From: Planctomycetia bacterium
GTDB taxonomy: Bacteria > Planctomycetota > Phycisphaerae > Phycisphaerales > SM1A02
Assembly (NCBI GenBank): GCA_005790605.1
Contig: SXUI01000004.1
Span: 1-48,322, forward strand
DNA length: 48,322 nucleotides
Direction: 5' to 3'
Both the position numbers and the translations under genes were made by a program. The notes beneath the pieces are model-generated. The model saw only the letters and a list, made by a program, of their open reading frames with translations, did no database searches and was not told the origin of the DNA. Below are positions 16,025-24,823 of the stretch, one piece after another. The stretch's first letter is position 1; every line of letters begins with the position of its first letter.

Positions 16025-17158
16025 CTACGCTTCAATCAACTCGACATTGGCTCTCGGCACAACCACGCTCGCGCCGCCTTCGATCTTCACGCGCACCACG
16101 CGCGCCTTGGAACCGCTTCCAAGAATCGCCGCTTCGGTTGGCAATGCTTCGACCGCGCCAATGCGACCAAAGTTTGGATCGCGGATCAATCGCACGGATG
16201 TGCCGACCTCCAACGCGCCCGCCTCTGTCGAAGCCGCGCGCGCGAACTGCACATGCACCTCATCAGTTGACCTCGCGACGATGATTTCAGGTCGCATCAC
16301 TCCCGCACGAATCTGTGTCGCTCCGTTGACGCTCGCCGCGCGGCCTTCAAGTGAACGAAGTAACTCGTAAGTCCGCTGCGCCATCGCGATGTCGCCGAAC
16401 CCTTCAGTGATCACAAGCGTGAGTCCAATGCGTTCGGAACCAGTGATCGCGACACCGAGGTCGTAACCCAGGATGTCCTTGAGATCCGCGTCATCGATGC
16501 CACCCGTGATGATGGCCGAAACACCAACCTCGCGAGCGCGCGCCACCGCTTCTGCCGTGACACGGCCGCCACCAACAAGCACCGCGCCCTTGAACGCTGC
16601 GTGGATGGATGCCGCTTCAAGCGTGTCGGATGCGCGCGTCCCTGCAAATCGAATGTCGCCAAACGCTTCGCCACCAATGCCAAAGATCCCTTGCACGAGC
16701 GCGACATCGCATTGAATCGTGACGCCTTCGCCATCGTGCACCGCAACGACCTCGCCATCAACAAACGCGAGGACTTCGACAGGCAACGCCGCGCCCCGCA
16801 CCATGAGTTGGCCAGTCGTGCCTGAAATGCTCTCGATCGTGCCACTCTCGGGCGCGGCAAACTCCTTCTTGCCAAACCCAAAGATGCCTTTGGATCGCGC
16901 AATGACCTGACCCTTTTCAATGCGATCTCCCACTTGCACAAGCAGCGCCGATGGAACTTCCACCGCATTCAATCCAAGTCCATTTGCAACATGGATGGGT
17001 GTAATGTCACCATCAAGAAGCGCGCGCGCGATCGGCTGCTTCGCGGTCACTCGCTCCCCTACGGATGCGAGCACTTCTCCTGCAACAGGAAGCACGCGCC
17101 GGACCCGCATAGTGGTCCTTGCAGAGACTTTGAGTCCAGGCGTATAGGCCTTCGCCAT
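16025..17158 (-). CDS. Lipoyl/biotinyl-hammerhead and KOW-like domain protein of unknown function
   Basis: A 377-residue protein without signal peptide or clear membrane segment. The N-terminal part (about 5-120) has repeated hammerhead-like units (GEVLASVGERVTAKQPIARALLDGD, VQVGDRIEKGQVIARSKGIFGFG..FAAPESGTIESI), as in biotinyl/lipoyl carrier folds, but I see no MKM or DKA attachment lysine. The middle part (about 150-280) is alpha/beta and glycine-rich (AAFKGAVLVGGGRVTAEAVARAREVGVSAIITGG). The C-terminal 65 residues look like a KOW/SH3 barrel (VGTSVRLIRDPNFGRIGAVEALP). Start ATG 17158 is preceded by GGATAGG. It lies between the MutL-like and DUF6754-like genes with short gaps (48 and 23 bases). 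Confidence 0.75.
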   Translation of the reverse strand: MAKAYTPGLKVSARTTMRVRRVLPVAGEVLASVGERVTAKQPIARALLDGDITPIHVANGLGLNAVEVPSALLVQVGDRIEKGQVIARSKGIFGFGKKEFAAPESGTIESISGTTGQLMVRGAALPVEVLAFVDGEVVAVHDGEGVTIQCDVALVQGIFGIGGEAFGDIRFAGTRASDTLEAASIHAAFKGAVLVGGGRVTAEAVARAREVGVSAIITGGIDDADLKDILGYDLGVAITGSERIGLTLVITEGFGDIAMAQRTYELLRSLEGRAASVNGATQIRAGVMRPEIIVARSTDEVHVQFARAASTEAGALEVGTSVRLIRDPNFGRIGAVEALPTEAAILGSGSKARVVRVKIEGGASVVVPRANVELIEA

Positions 17159-17206
17159 AGTGGGCAACCTATCCTTAATCGAAACATCGCACACAGCGCA
17201 GCAGCA

Positions 17207-19042
17207 TCAAAGTGAGAAGGTCTCCCACGCGCGTGCCCAACTTGCCACCGCGAGTCGACGATCTGCCGCATTCGAAGGGAGAGCGAGCGCACGGCCACGG
17301 GCGTCAAAGAAGATTCCGAGCACGCCTCCCTTGACGCGTCGCGTCATTGGCTTTCCGGATCCCGCGCCAAAATCAAACCCCTTCTCGGGTTCGACCGTAA
17401 TCTCCACTTCGGCACCGTGAGGAACTCGGACGAGTGCGACATCACCGCATGCGAGGCTTCCTGATTGCTGCACCGCGCCACTCAACTTGAATTGGAAGCA
17501 CGGTTTACCCCACCGCGCTTCACCGCTCGCGGCCACGCACCAGCCAAGTCGCACGAGGCAATCGCGCTCAAACACTTCCATCGCCGCCTGCGGATGCACA
17601 CTCGCGAGAACGCCAAGGTGCGGCATCATGAAGATCGAGTCTTTCGCAAGCTCTGTGAACCCTCGTGGTTCGAAGCTATCAATCAACATCGCGGCTGTCT
17701 GCTCAAGCCTCGGTGCATGTGACAACACACCACCACTCGCAACGAGCAAGCCGAGGCTCATGTCATCAACGAGCGTGTCTCCCCCGCCTTGCTCAAAAAG
17801 ATCTCCAACCGTCCGCTGCTTCTGCACTCCCTTGAGCTTCGTCGCAAACTCCTTGTGTTGCGCGTACGCCAATCGCAGCGCCTCTCGCGCGACCGCCTGC
17901 TCAAACACCAGCGCGTCGATGCTCTCTGGAATCGTCGTGGGGCGAATCATCTTGTTCTTCACGCGATTCCGGAGTTCACGCTCCTCCATCTCGAGGTGCA
18001 CCCACCGAAGAATCTGATCCATCCCCGCTTCTGCGCACACATTGGAGATGGAGTAACTCATACCAAGGTTCGCACTCACCGTGCGATTGAAGGCCCCGTC
18101 GAACACGCTGAACACATCTGTCGTCGCGCCGCCAATGTCAACACAGACGGCGTTCACCTTGTCGCGCGCGGCGATGCGCTGAAGAATGTCGCCCACTGCG
18201 CCAGGTGTCGGCATGATTGGAGCGTCTGACATCGCGATGAGTTTTTCGTAGCCGGGCGCATGCGCCATCACATGCTCTAGAAAGACATCGTGAATGCGAT
18301 CCCGCGCTGGATCGAGATTCTCGAGCTCGAGCGTCGGCCTCAAGTTCTCAACAATGGACAGATCAAATCCCTTCGCAATAATCTCCTCGACGCGCGGCGC
18401 AGCATCTCGGTTCCCCGCGAAAATCACAGGCATCGCGTAGTCGCTGCCGAACCGCGGTCGCGGCTTTGCGGGTGCAATGAGCTCTGCGATTTGCACAACC
18501 TGCTGGACATTGCCGCCGTCCGTTCCGCCGGAAATCAGCACCATGTCAGGGCGAAGTTCGCGAATGCGCTGAATCTGCTCGTGCGGACGACGGCGATCAT
18601 TCGCCGCAATGGTCTCCATCACAATCGCACCGGCGCCGAGCGCCGCACGCTTCGCGCTCGCCGCAGTCATTTGCGCGACAACTCCCGCCACGACCATTTG
18701 CAAGCCACCACCTGCGCTCGATGTCGAAATGTAGAGATCACATCCTCGCGGGTCGTTCTCATTCGATCTTCGAATGATGCGGCCATCCGCATCGATGAAC
18801 TCGCGCCCCGCAAGCTCTCCTACTTCCGTGAGTGCATTGATCACGCCAATCGTCACATCGGCGAATGGCTCCTCCACGGTTGTGGGGGCTTCGCCTCGCT
18901 GCGTCTGCGAGTAGGTTCCGTCACTTTGTCGCTCAATCAGCACAGCCTTGGTGGTCGTTGAACCACAATCCGTCGCGAGAATGATGCGGACTGCGCGCAG
19001 ATCTATCGACGGATACGCTCTGGTTTGTGATGGCGCGGACAT
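17207..19042 (-). CDS. MutL/GlmL-type ASKHA ATPase (annotated in databases as glutamate mutase L)
   Basis: From ATG 19042 the protein has 611 residues. The ASKHA fold is clear: phosphate-1 loop DCGSTTTKAVL (25-35), phosphate-2 loop VDIGGATTDVFSV (301-313) and adenosine loop LLVASGGVLSHAP (432-444). The STSSAGGGLQMVVAGVV and VLISGGTDGG segments are typical of the MutL family, named after the accessory protein for coenzyme-B12-dependent glutamate mutase and usually taken to be a reactivating chaperone. No mutase subunit (GlmS-B12 or GlmE) or other B12 enzyme is in the window; the gene instead heads an operon of membrane proteins. A role as an ATPase for that complex is my inference. The divergent gene starts only 16 bases away. 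Confidence 0.85.
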   Translation of the reverse strand: MSAPSQTRAYPSIDLRAVRIILATDCGSTTTKAVLIERQSDGTYSQTQRGEAPTTVEEPFADVTIGVINALTEVGELAGREFIDADGRIIRRSNENDPRGCDLYISTSSAGGGLQMVVAGVVAQMTAASAKRAALGAGAIVMETIAANDRRRPHEQIQRIRELRPDMVLISGGTDGGNVQQVVQIAELIAPAKPRPRFGSDYAMPVIFAGNRDAAPRVEEIIAKGFDLSIVENLRPTLELENLDPARDRIHDVFLEHVMAHAPGYEKLIAMSDAPIMPTPGAVGDILQRIAARDKVNAVCVDIGGATTDVFSVFDGAFNRTVSANLGMSYSISNVCAEAGMDQILRWVHLEMEERELRNRVKNKMIRPTTIPESIDALVFEQAVAREALRLAYAQHKEFATKLKGVQKQRTVGDLFEQGGGDTLVDDMSLGLLVASGGVLSHAPRLEQTAAMLIDSFEPRGFTELAKDSIFMMPHLGVLASVHPQAAMEVFERDCLVRLGWCVAASGEARWGKPCFQFKLSGAVQQSGSLACGDVALVRVPHGAEVEITVEPEKGFDFGAGSGKPMTRRVKGGVLGIFFDARGRALALPSNAADRRLAVASWARAWETFSL

Positions 19043-19058
19043 AGGGTGATGGAGCAGT

Positions 19059-19571
19059 ATGACTCCAAATGCGCCCTTGCGTAATGTGCGACTCGCAGTC
19101 ATCCTTCTCCTCATGCCGTCCTGCTCGACGCCAACACATCAAGTAGCGCTTCTTGAGTGGCGCGTCTGGCCGGCGCGCGAGTGGCCACGGCGAACGGCAC
19201 TTGCCATTGTGATTATCGCTGGGCTGGGTGTTGCTTCGGCGCTCCTGTTGCAATCGAGTACCGCGGCGGGCGTTGCCATCGGAGCAATGTTGCTCGCGAA
19301 CATCCGATTCTTCTTGCCCAGCAGTTACCGCGTTGACACCGAGAGCATCACGCTCACTGGAATGTTTGGCACGCGCTCGCTCGCGCTCTCGAGTATTCGG
19401 TTTCGACGTTTCGACCGATTCGGCGGTCTGCTTGCGGAACGCCTCCGCCCCGGACCGTTCGCGAGCCTTCGAGGGCTTCCAGTCCTGTTCCCCCGTCACG
19501 ACGGCGAGCTTCTTGCGAAGGAGCTTGGTCGATGCCTTACTTCACACTCCACGATTGAGACCACTCCATGA
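19059..19571 (+). CDS. Small membrane protein of unknown function, divergent from the MutL-like gene
   Basis: A 170-residue protein, not recognised. Two close hydrophobic segments (about 61-95, TALAIVIIAGLGVASALLL and AAGVAIGAMLLANIRFFL) are followed by a short soluble domain of beta strands (YRVDTESITLTGMFGTRSLALSSIRFRRFDRFGGLLAERL), like a small PH-like or bPH2 domain. ATG 19059 has GGAG at 19051-19054. A second ATG at 19113 (MPSCSTPTHQ) would leave more room for a divergent promoter and removes an odd N-terminus. The stop overlaps the next start as ATGA. Confidence 0.7.
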   Translation: MTPNAPLRNVRLAVILLLMPSCSTPTHQVALLEWRVWPAREWPRRTALAIVIIAGLGVASALLLQSSTAAGVAIGAMLLANIRFFLPSSYRVDTESITLTGMFGTRSLALSSIRFRRFDRFGGLLAERLRPGPFASLRGLPVLFPRHDGELLAKELGRCLTSHSTIETTP

Positions 19572-19963
19572 GCGTTCCAGCGCACTCTTGGAAGGCGACG
19601 CTGCGGCGCGCGTTTGCGCTCGACGATGGATCACCGTGCCAGCCTGAACCGCATCAACGGATCGTTCTTGAAAAACTCGCAGATGAAATCGCGAAGCGTG
19701 AACTCACCGGACCGGCACTCGCGTTTCTCGAAATGTCGCGACCGCTCAATGGCGTATCAAGCGCGGCCCTTCACTTCTTCACACCGATCGCGTCTGTGCT
19801 TGCCAGTCCCGTTGCGCTGAAGTCCTTCGCCGAGTTCCTAGAGAAACGAGGATCCGTGGACTATCTGTGCGGCATGCTCGAAGCCGCAGAACAACACGCA
19901 CAAGAGGTTCGTGCGTCACACGATGCGCAGGCGCGTGATGAACCGCCTACTCCGCAAGCCTAA
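19568..19963 (+). CDS. Small soluble protein of unknown function, coupled to the preceding gene
   Basis: A 131-residue protein without signal peptide. It reads as a helical cytosolic protein ([61 protein letters not shown]). The short hydrophobic middle (about 66-85) could be an amphipathic membrane-touching helix rather than a true membrane segment. It starts inside the stop of the upstream gene (ATGA), so both are co-translated, and its last 17 bases overlap the convergent chemoreceptor gene. Function unknown; a link to the divergent MutL-like operon is only suggested by position. Confidence 0.7.
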   Translation: MSVPAHSWKATLRRAFALDDGSPCQPEPHQRIVLEKLADEIAKRELTGPALAFLEMSRPLNGVSSAALHFFTPIASVLASPVALKSFAEFLEKRGSVDYLCGMLEAAEQHAQEVRASHDAQARDEPPTPQA

Positions 19964-22034
19964 ATGCCTGCATGTTCTCGCGCAGCGTCACGCTTGTGCG
20001 CTGAAGTTCTTGCGCGGTCTTGCCGAACTCCTCTGCGCTCTCGACTGTTCGCCGCGCCGCCTCAACGAGCGCAGACATCGAGTCAGATATGTTCACCGCA
20101 CCTTCGGACTGACTTTGCATGCCCGCGGACACCGTGCGGAAGCGCGAGGTGTTTGCCGCCACATTCTCGATCACCTCGCCCATTTGGCGACTTGTGCGCA
20201 CAACCTCTTCGACGCCGCGTCGAACCTTCTCGCTAAAGCGATCCATCTCCATGACACCTGCGCCAACCGCAGATTGCATCTCTCGCACGATTTCCTCAAT
20301 ATCCACCGTTGCACCCGCGGTTTGATCTGCGAGACGACGAATCTCTCGCGCCACTACCAAGAAGCCTCGCCCCTGTTCTCCAGCTTTCTCCGCCTCGATC
20401 GCTGCATTGACTGAGAGCAGATTCGTCTGATCTGCGACTTTCGCGATCGTCGTCACCACCGTGTTGATGGCGACGGCGCGTTCGCTGATCGCCGAGAGCT
20501 TTGCGGCGATCGAGGATGTTGCGGATTGCAGTTCTCGCATCGTCCCATCGACCGCCGTCAGCCCGCTTCGTCCGTCGCTCGCGGTCTGCGCGGTTCGCTC
20601 GACCGCAGCATCGACCTCAGACATCGTGCGCGAGAGTTCGGTGCTCGTGGCACTAATCTGCCTTGTCGCTGCAGCGATCTGACTCGTCGACTCTCCAAAT
20701 GCCTGCGAGAGTAACTGCTGCTCGCGACTTGTCGCTGTCAGCTCAATCGCGCTTGAATCGAGCGTGACTCCCGCGCCCTTCACCGCGATCATCAGCGCGT
20801 TCAAGTTGGTCTGCATGCGGACAAGACTCCGCAGCAGCGCGCCCGCTTCATCTTGATTCCGGCTCACTGGGACTGCCGTTCGCAAATCACCATGCGCGAC
20901 GTGCTGCGCTGCAAGGGTTGCCTTTCGAAGTTGCGCGCCGGTGCGCATGGCAATCCATGCAATGAGGCCAACCGCAGCCGTGATCGACAGAACGAAAATG
21001 ATTCCCGTCCCCCACGCCGCTGTGGTCGCCGCGGCGAGCACAAGTGCCTCTGGTTTTGCAAGGACGAGCGTCCAATCTCCAGCTGGAATCTTTACGGATG
21101 CAGTGAGGAACCGCTCGTGCGTCGTCGGGTTCTCGACGACAGTGAGGACACCATCTTCCGTCGCGCTGCCAAGAACGGTCTGCAGCATCCAGTCCACACG
21201 ACTTCCGGCGACAGTCGTGGTTCGAAGGTTCGGAAGCGCATCCTTCGCGGGCGCTGTGCCGATGGGAGTATCGGTGGAAGCAACGACAAACCGGCCACGA
21301 CCCGAGATCAGGTATGCGACGGCATCACTCGCCTTCGCGCTCGCGCACACCTTTGCGTCAAGCTTGTCGAGTGCGCGATCGGCAGCGCCAACACCTTTGA
21401 ACTTCCCGTCCATCACGATGGGGTAGGCCGCTTCGACGATGAGTTGCCCGTCGTACACATACGGCTCCGTCACGAGCGTGCGCTGAAGACCTGACTGCGC
21501 GAAGTCCCGGCGCACACCGTCGTAGTAGAGACTCGTGTCGTAGTCCACGAGAGGCTTTATTCCAATCGCATCCCCCTTGCGCCAATCGCGAAATGGGTAC
21601 GGGATGAACCGACCCGATGACTCCATCCATTCCTTGGGGTCGCCGCCGCTCAGTGCAGCCGCGTCGTTGCCATCCGCATTTGGTTCGTAGCACACGTACG
21701 CGGCAGTCACATTCTCATCCGCCTCGAGCATCGCTGTGCAGACCTCGACTGTGAGCGAGCGCTTCCCGAACAACGCGCCGACCTGCTGCCGAGCGATGGA
21801 CTCAGCGAGTTCCATGGCGCGCTCGTTGGATGTCTCTACTTTCGCCGCCGCGATGTCTGCGTCTCGCAGCAGACTCTCCTCGCCAATCTCCCGCAAGTCC
21901 GCAAACCGCTCCATCGCTCCCCAAGCGAGGAGCGATGCGAGAAGCAGCGTCGCTGGAAGCACTCCAAGCATGAGGAGGCGACCTGCAAGGCTTTGGTAGA
22001 AGCGAATGCGCTCAGTTTCGCGGGGCGTTTCCAT
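19947..22034 (-). CDS. Methyl-accepting chemotaxis protein with double-Cache-like sensor domain
   Basis: A chemoreceptor of about 695 residues. An N-terminal membrane segment ([19 protein letters not shown]) is followed by an extracytoplasmic sensor domain of about 280 residues with Cache features ([57 protein letters not shown]), a second membrane segment ([20 protein letters not shown]), a HAMP domain ([16 protein letters not shown]) and the MA signalling domain with its hairpin tip ([38 protein letters not shown]). In the minus strand GAGGA abuts the first ATG (22040), so the second ATG at 22034, six bases further, is the likely start. Such Cache receptors usually sense small organic molecules; the ligand is unknown. 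Confidence 0.92.
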   Translation of the reverse strand: METPRETERIRFYQSLAGRLLMLGVLPATLLLASLLAWGAMERFADLREIGEESLLRDADIAAAKVETSNERAMELAESIARQQVGALFGKRSLTVEVCTAMLEADENVTAAYVCYEPNADGNDAAALSGGDPKEWMESSGRFIPYPFRDWRKGDAIGIKPLVDYDTSLYYDGVRRDFAQSGLQRTLVTEPYVYDGQLIVEAAYPIVMDGKFKGVGAADRALDKLDAKVCASAKASDAVAYLISGRGRFVVASTDTPIGTAPAKDALPNLRTTTVAGSRVDWMLQTVLGSATEDGVLTVVENPTTHERFLTASVKIPAGDWTLVLAKPEALVLAAATTAAWGTGIIFVLSITAAVGLIAWIAMRTGAQLRKATLAAQHVAHGDLRTAVPVSRNQDEAGALLRSLVRMQTNLNALMIAVKGAGVTLDSSAIELTATSREQQLLSQAFGESTSQIAAATRQISATSTELSRTMSEVDAAVERTAQTASDGRSGLTAVDGTMRELQSATSSIAAKLSAISERAVAINTVVTTIAKVADQTNLLSVNAAIEAEKAGEQGRGFLVVAREIRRLADQTAGATVDIEEIVREMQSAVGAGVMEMDRFSEKVRRGVEEVVRTSRQMGEVIENVAANTSRFRTVSAGMQSQSEGAVNISDSMSALVEAARRTVESAEEFGKTAQELQRTSVTLRENMQAFRLAE

Positions 22035-22145
22035 ATGCATTCCTCATTCTGACGCGAAACACGGATGTTACGGGATTAAAACGAGCTTCAACACTCCCTA
22101 CTGCGTGGGCACCAATCCGACTTGCAGGTGTTTACCATGTGAACC

Positions 22146-22739
22146 ATGACCACGGCGAACAAGACGGCGATCATCACGAACCCAGACACCCCCGATGACC
22201 TCAGTGGTTGGGGGCCGGACGGCGAAGTGCTTTCTCCGTTTCACCTGCTTTCTTGGATCACTGCCAACCGCGCGCATTTCAAACCTCCAGTCGCGAACAA
22301 GTACCTGTATTCCGGTCGCGACTTTTTCGTCATGATCATCGTCGGGCCAAACTCGAGAAACGACTTCCACCAGGTCAACAGTGAGGAGTTTTTTCTTCAA
22401 CTGCAAGGCGACATCGTCGTCAAGACCATCGAGAACGGACGGGTGCGTGACAACATCATCAAAGAGGGTGAGGTGTTCTTCATCCCGCCAAATGTCATTC
22501 ACTCTCCCAGACGCGGTCCAAACACAATCGGACTCGTGGTCGAGCGTCGGCGTCCCGCGGGCGAAACCGAACATCTCATCTTCTACTGCGAGAAGTGCGA
22601 GAACCTCGTCTACGACAAGGTCTTCGATTGCAAAGACATCGTCGTGCACTTTGCGCGCGCGATGCATGAGTTCTGGGCCGACACTTCCCTCTGCACTTGC
22701 AAACATTGCGGGCATGTCATCACCAAGCCCGTTGTCTAG
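22146..22739 (+). CDS. nbaC: 3-hydroxyanthranilate 3,4-dioxygenase
   Basis: A cupin iron dioxygenase that opens the ring of 3-hydroxyanthranilate to 2-amino-3-carboxymuconate semialdehyde. The 197 residues fit the bacterial enzyme. Iron ligands are H75, E81 and H119 (FHQVNSEEFF and NVIHSPRR). The substrate-binding arginines are R71 and R123, spaced relative to the histidines as in the Cupriavidus enzyme. The second, rubredoxin-like metal site of the bacterial form is kept (CEKC at 148-151 and CKHC at 185-188). It opens the kynurenine cluster, but kup, on the other strand, separates it from the rest. Confidence 0.95.
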   Translation: MTTANKTAIITNPDTPDDLSGWGPDGEVLSPFHLLSWITANRAHFKPPVANKYLYSGRDFFVMIIVGPNSRNDFHQVNSEEFFLQLQGDIVVKTIENGRVRDNIIKEGEVFFIPPNVIHSPRRGPNTIGLVVERRRPAGETEHLIFYCEKCENLVYDKVFDCKDIVVHFARAMHEFWADTSLCTCKHCGHVITKPVV

Positions 22740-22775
22740 TGCATCAGAAACAATCCAAGACTCGTCGAGCCAATC

Positions 22776-24707
22776 CTAGAGTTCGACCTGAGAACCGAAG
22801 TCAACCACTCTCGACGGCGGGAGGCTGAAAGACCGAGTCGCATCCGTTGAGTTCCGGGCGAGCGCTGCGAAGAGTCGCTTGCGCCATGGAGCCATCTTGG
22901 CAGGACCAGTCGGCAGCACGAGCGTGCGACGAGTGAAGTAAGTCGTCTGTTCAGGTTCAAACTTGAATTCGTACTTGCGCGCGCGCTCGAGGAATCGAGG
23001 AATGTTTGGGCTCTCCATGAATCCGCATCGAGCGGTGATCTTCCAGACGCCGTCCGGCAACCACTCCGCGTGCACTTGTCGCCAAGGCGGAACGATTGGG
23101 AGATTGGAGGAAATGATCGTCAGCAACACCACCTGTTTGTGAACGACATGGGCATGCTCCACGAAGTGCTTCAACGCGATCGGCGTACTGTAGTTCGTCG
23201 TGAGAAACACGGCGGTGCCATCCACGCGCGGCGTCGCGTCATCCCACAACTCCGCGAGAAACTCGTGAATGGTCTGGCTGTCCTCCGCGATGCGTTTTCC
23301 AATGTAGAAACTTCCCTGCACCCAAGTCGCCATCACAATGAAGGTGCCAAGCGCGATTGCAAGGGTGAACCATCCGCCAGAGAAAATCTTCAACACATTC
23401 GCGGCTAAAAGAAGCGCGTCGACGGACAAGAACGCAAATCCGACGAGCAACACAAACCACAACTTCCAGCGCCACAGTCGATAGGCAACCGTGCAGAACA
23501 GAAAAGTCGTCACACCCATCACGGCGGTGACTGCGATGCCATACGCCGATGCGAGCGAACTCGACGTCGGGAAGAGCAAAACCGTGACGAGGCAGCCGAT
23601 GAGCATCAACCCATTGACCGTCGGGAGGTAGATCTGACCTTCGTGTTCATCCGAGGTGTGCACAATCTCAAGGCGCGGTAGAAGATTGAGTCGAACGGCT
23701 TGCCGCGCCATCGAGAACACGCCACTAATCATGGCCTGACTTGCAATGACTGCCGCGCAAGTCGAGAGCAACACCATTGGAATGAGCAGCCCATCGGGCA
23801 CAAGTTCAAAGAACGGATTGAAGCCTTCTGCAAGTGTCTCGCCCGCTTTGATTTTCGAGAGCGCGAGCGCGCCTTGACCAAAGTAGCTCAGTGTGAGCGC
23901 GGGTCCAACGAGGAGATACCACGCCAATCGGATCGATCGAATACCGAAGTGGCCCATGTCGGCGTAGAGCGCCTCGGCACCAGTGACCACCAACACCACC
24001 GCGCTCAGGAGAAAGAAACACGCAACCGGATGCTCCCAGATGAGATGCATCGCATACATCGGGTTGAACGCGCGAAGCACCGAGGTGTCCATTGCGATGC
24101 CGCGGATGCCGAGCAACGCGATCACGACAAACCACAGGATCATGACCGGACCGAAGAACGCCCCAATCTTGCCGGTCCCCCATTGCTGCGCAAAGAACAC
24201 GGCGACGAGAATCACAAGGGTGCCTGGTACCACGGCGCCTGAAAGGTTTGGACTGAAAACAACCAACCCTTCCATCGCAGAGAGCACGGACATCGACGGC
24301 GTGATGATGCCATCCCCAAACAGCAATCCAGCGCCGAGCACCGCGATCATCAAATAGAACAGCGTGCTTCGTCGAACGCCTCGCGCAAGCCCGCGAGGAA
24401 TCAGCGACATGAGGGCGAAGATGCCGCCCTCTCCGCGGTTCGACGCGCGCGTAATCGAGAAGATGTACTTCACATTGACGACGAAGACGAGCAGCCACAG
24501 CACCAACGACATGAGGCCGAGCATGAACTCCTCGAGCGGCTCACCATGCGAACGCAAGTGCGCGATGCTCTCTTTGATGGCGTACAGAGGACTCGTTCCG
24601 ATGTCGCCAAACACCACGCCGATGGCTCCCACAGCGAGCCCTGCGAGCCCGGCAGTGCCAAGCTTCGCATGCGAAGAACCGTTCGAATGTTCAGGCGGGG
24701 TGCTCAC
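22776..24707 (-). CDS. kup: Kup-family potassium uptake protein
   Basis: A K+/H+ symporter of the Kup/HAK/KUP family in the inner membrane. The N-terminal signature GAIGVVFGDIGTSPLYAIKES is followed by 12 predicted membrane segments and a C-terminal cytoplasmic domain of about 160 residues (AVFLTTNYSTPIALKHFVEHAHVVHKQVVLLTI, then WKITARCGFMESPNIPRFL). About 643 residues from GTG 24707, close to the usual 620-630. The frame continues upstream to 24866, but that part overlaps the ACMS decarboxylase start on the other strand and is not conserved, so I chose the GTG (VSTPPEHSNGSSHAK). It is inserted, antisense, between the first and second kynurenine genes, with no obvious functional tie. Confidence 0.93.
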   Translation of the reverse strand: MSTPPEHSNGSSHAKLGTAGLAGLAVGAIGVVFGDIGTSPLYAIKESIAHLRSHGEPLEEFMLGLMSLVLWLLVFVVNVKYIFSITRASNRGEGGIFALMSLIPRGLARGVRRSTLFYLMIAVLGAGLLFGDGIITPSMSVLSAMEGLVVFSPNLSGAVVPGTLVILVAVFFAQQWGTGKIGAFFGPVMILWFVVIALLGIRGIAMDTSVLRAFNPMYAMHLIWEHPVACFFLLSAVVLVVTGAEALYADMGHFGIRSIRLAWYLLVGPALTLSYFGQGALALSKIKAGETLAEGFNPFFELVPDGLLIPMVLLSTCAAVIASQAMISGVFSMARQAVRLNLLPRLEIVHTSDEHEGQIYLPTVNGLMLIGCLVTVLLFPTSSSLASAYGIAVTAVMGVTTFLFCTVAYRLWRWKLWFVLLVGFAFLSVDALLLAANVLKIFSGGWFTLAIALGTFIVMATWVQGSFYIGKRIAEDSQTIHEFLAELWDDATPRVDGTAVFLTTNYSTPIALKHFVEHAHVVHKQVVLLTIISSNLPIVPPWRQVHAEWLPDGVWKITARCGFMESPNIPRFLERARKYEFKFEPEQTTYFTRRTLVLPTGPAKMAPWRKRLFAALARNSTDATRSFSLPPSRVVDFGSQVEL

Positions 24708-24823
24708 GGGAAGTCGGGAATGGTACGCATGTTTGCGCCTATGCGGTGCATCCCCATCTCCCGCGAGAGTCGCTAAAACCTCGACGGGAAGCGTTTTATC
24801 GACTGCCTGATAGCATCTTGCGC

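Noticed and set aside
17207-19042. DNA mismatch repair MutL
   Set aside because: The sequence has ASKHA phosphate loops (DCGSTTTK, VDIGGATTD) and no GHKL ATPase motifs; it only shares the name with the glutamate-mutase accessory protein.
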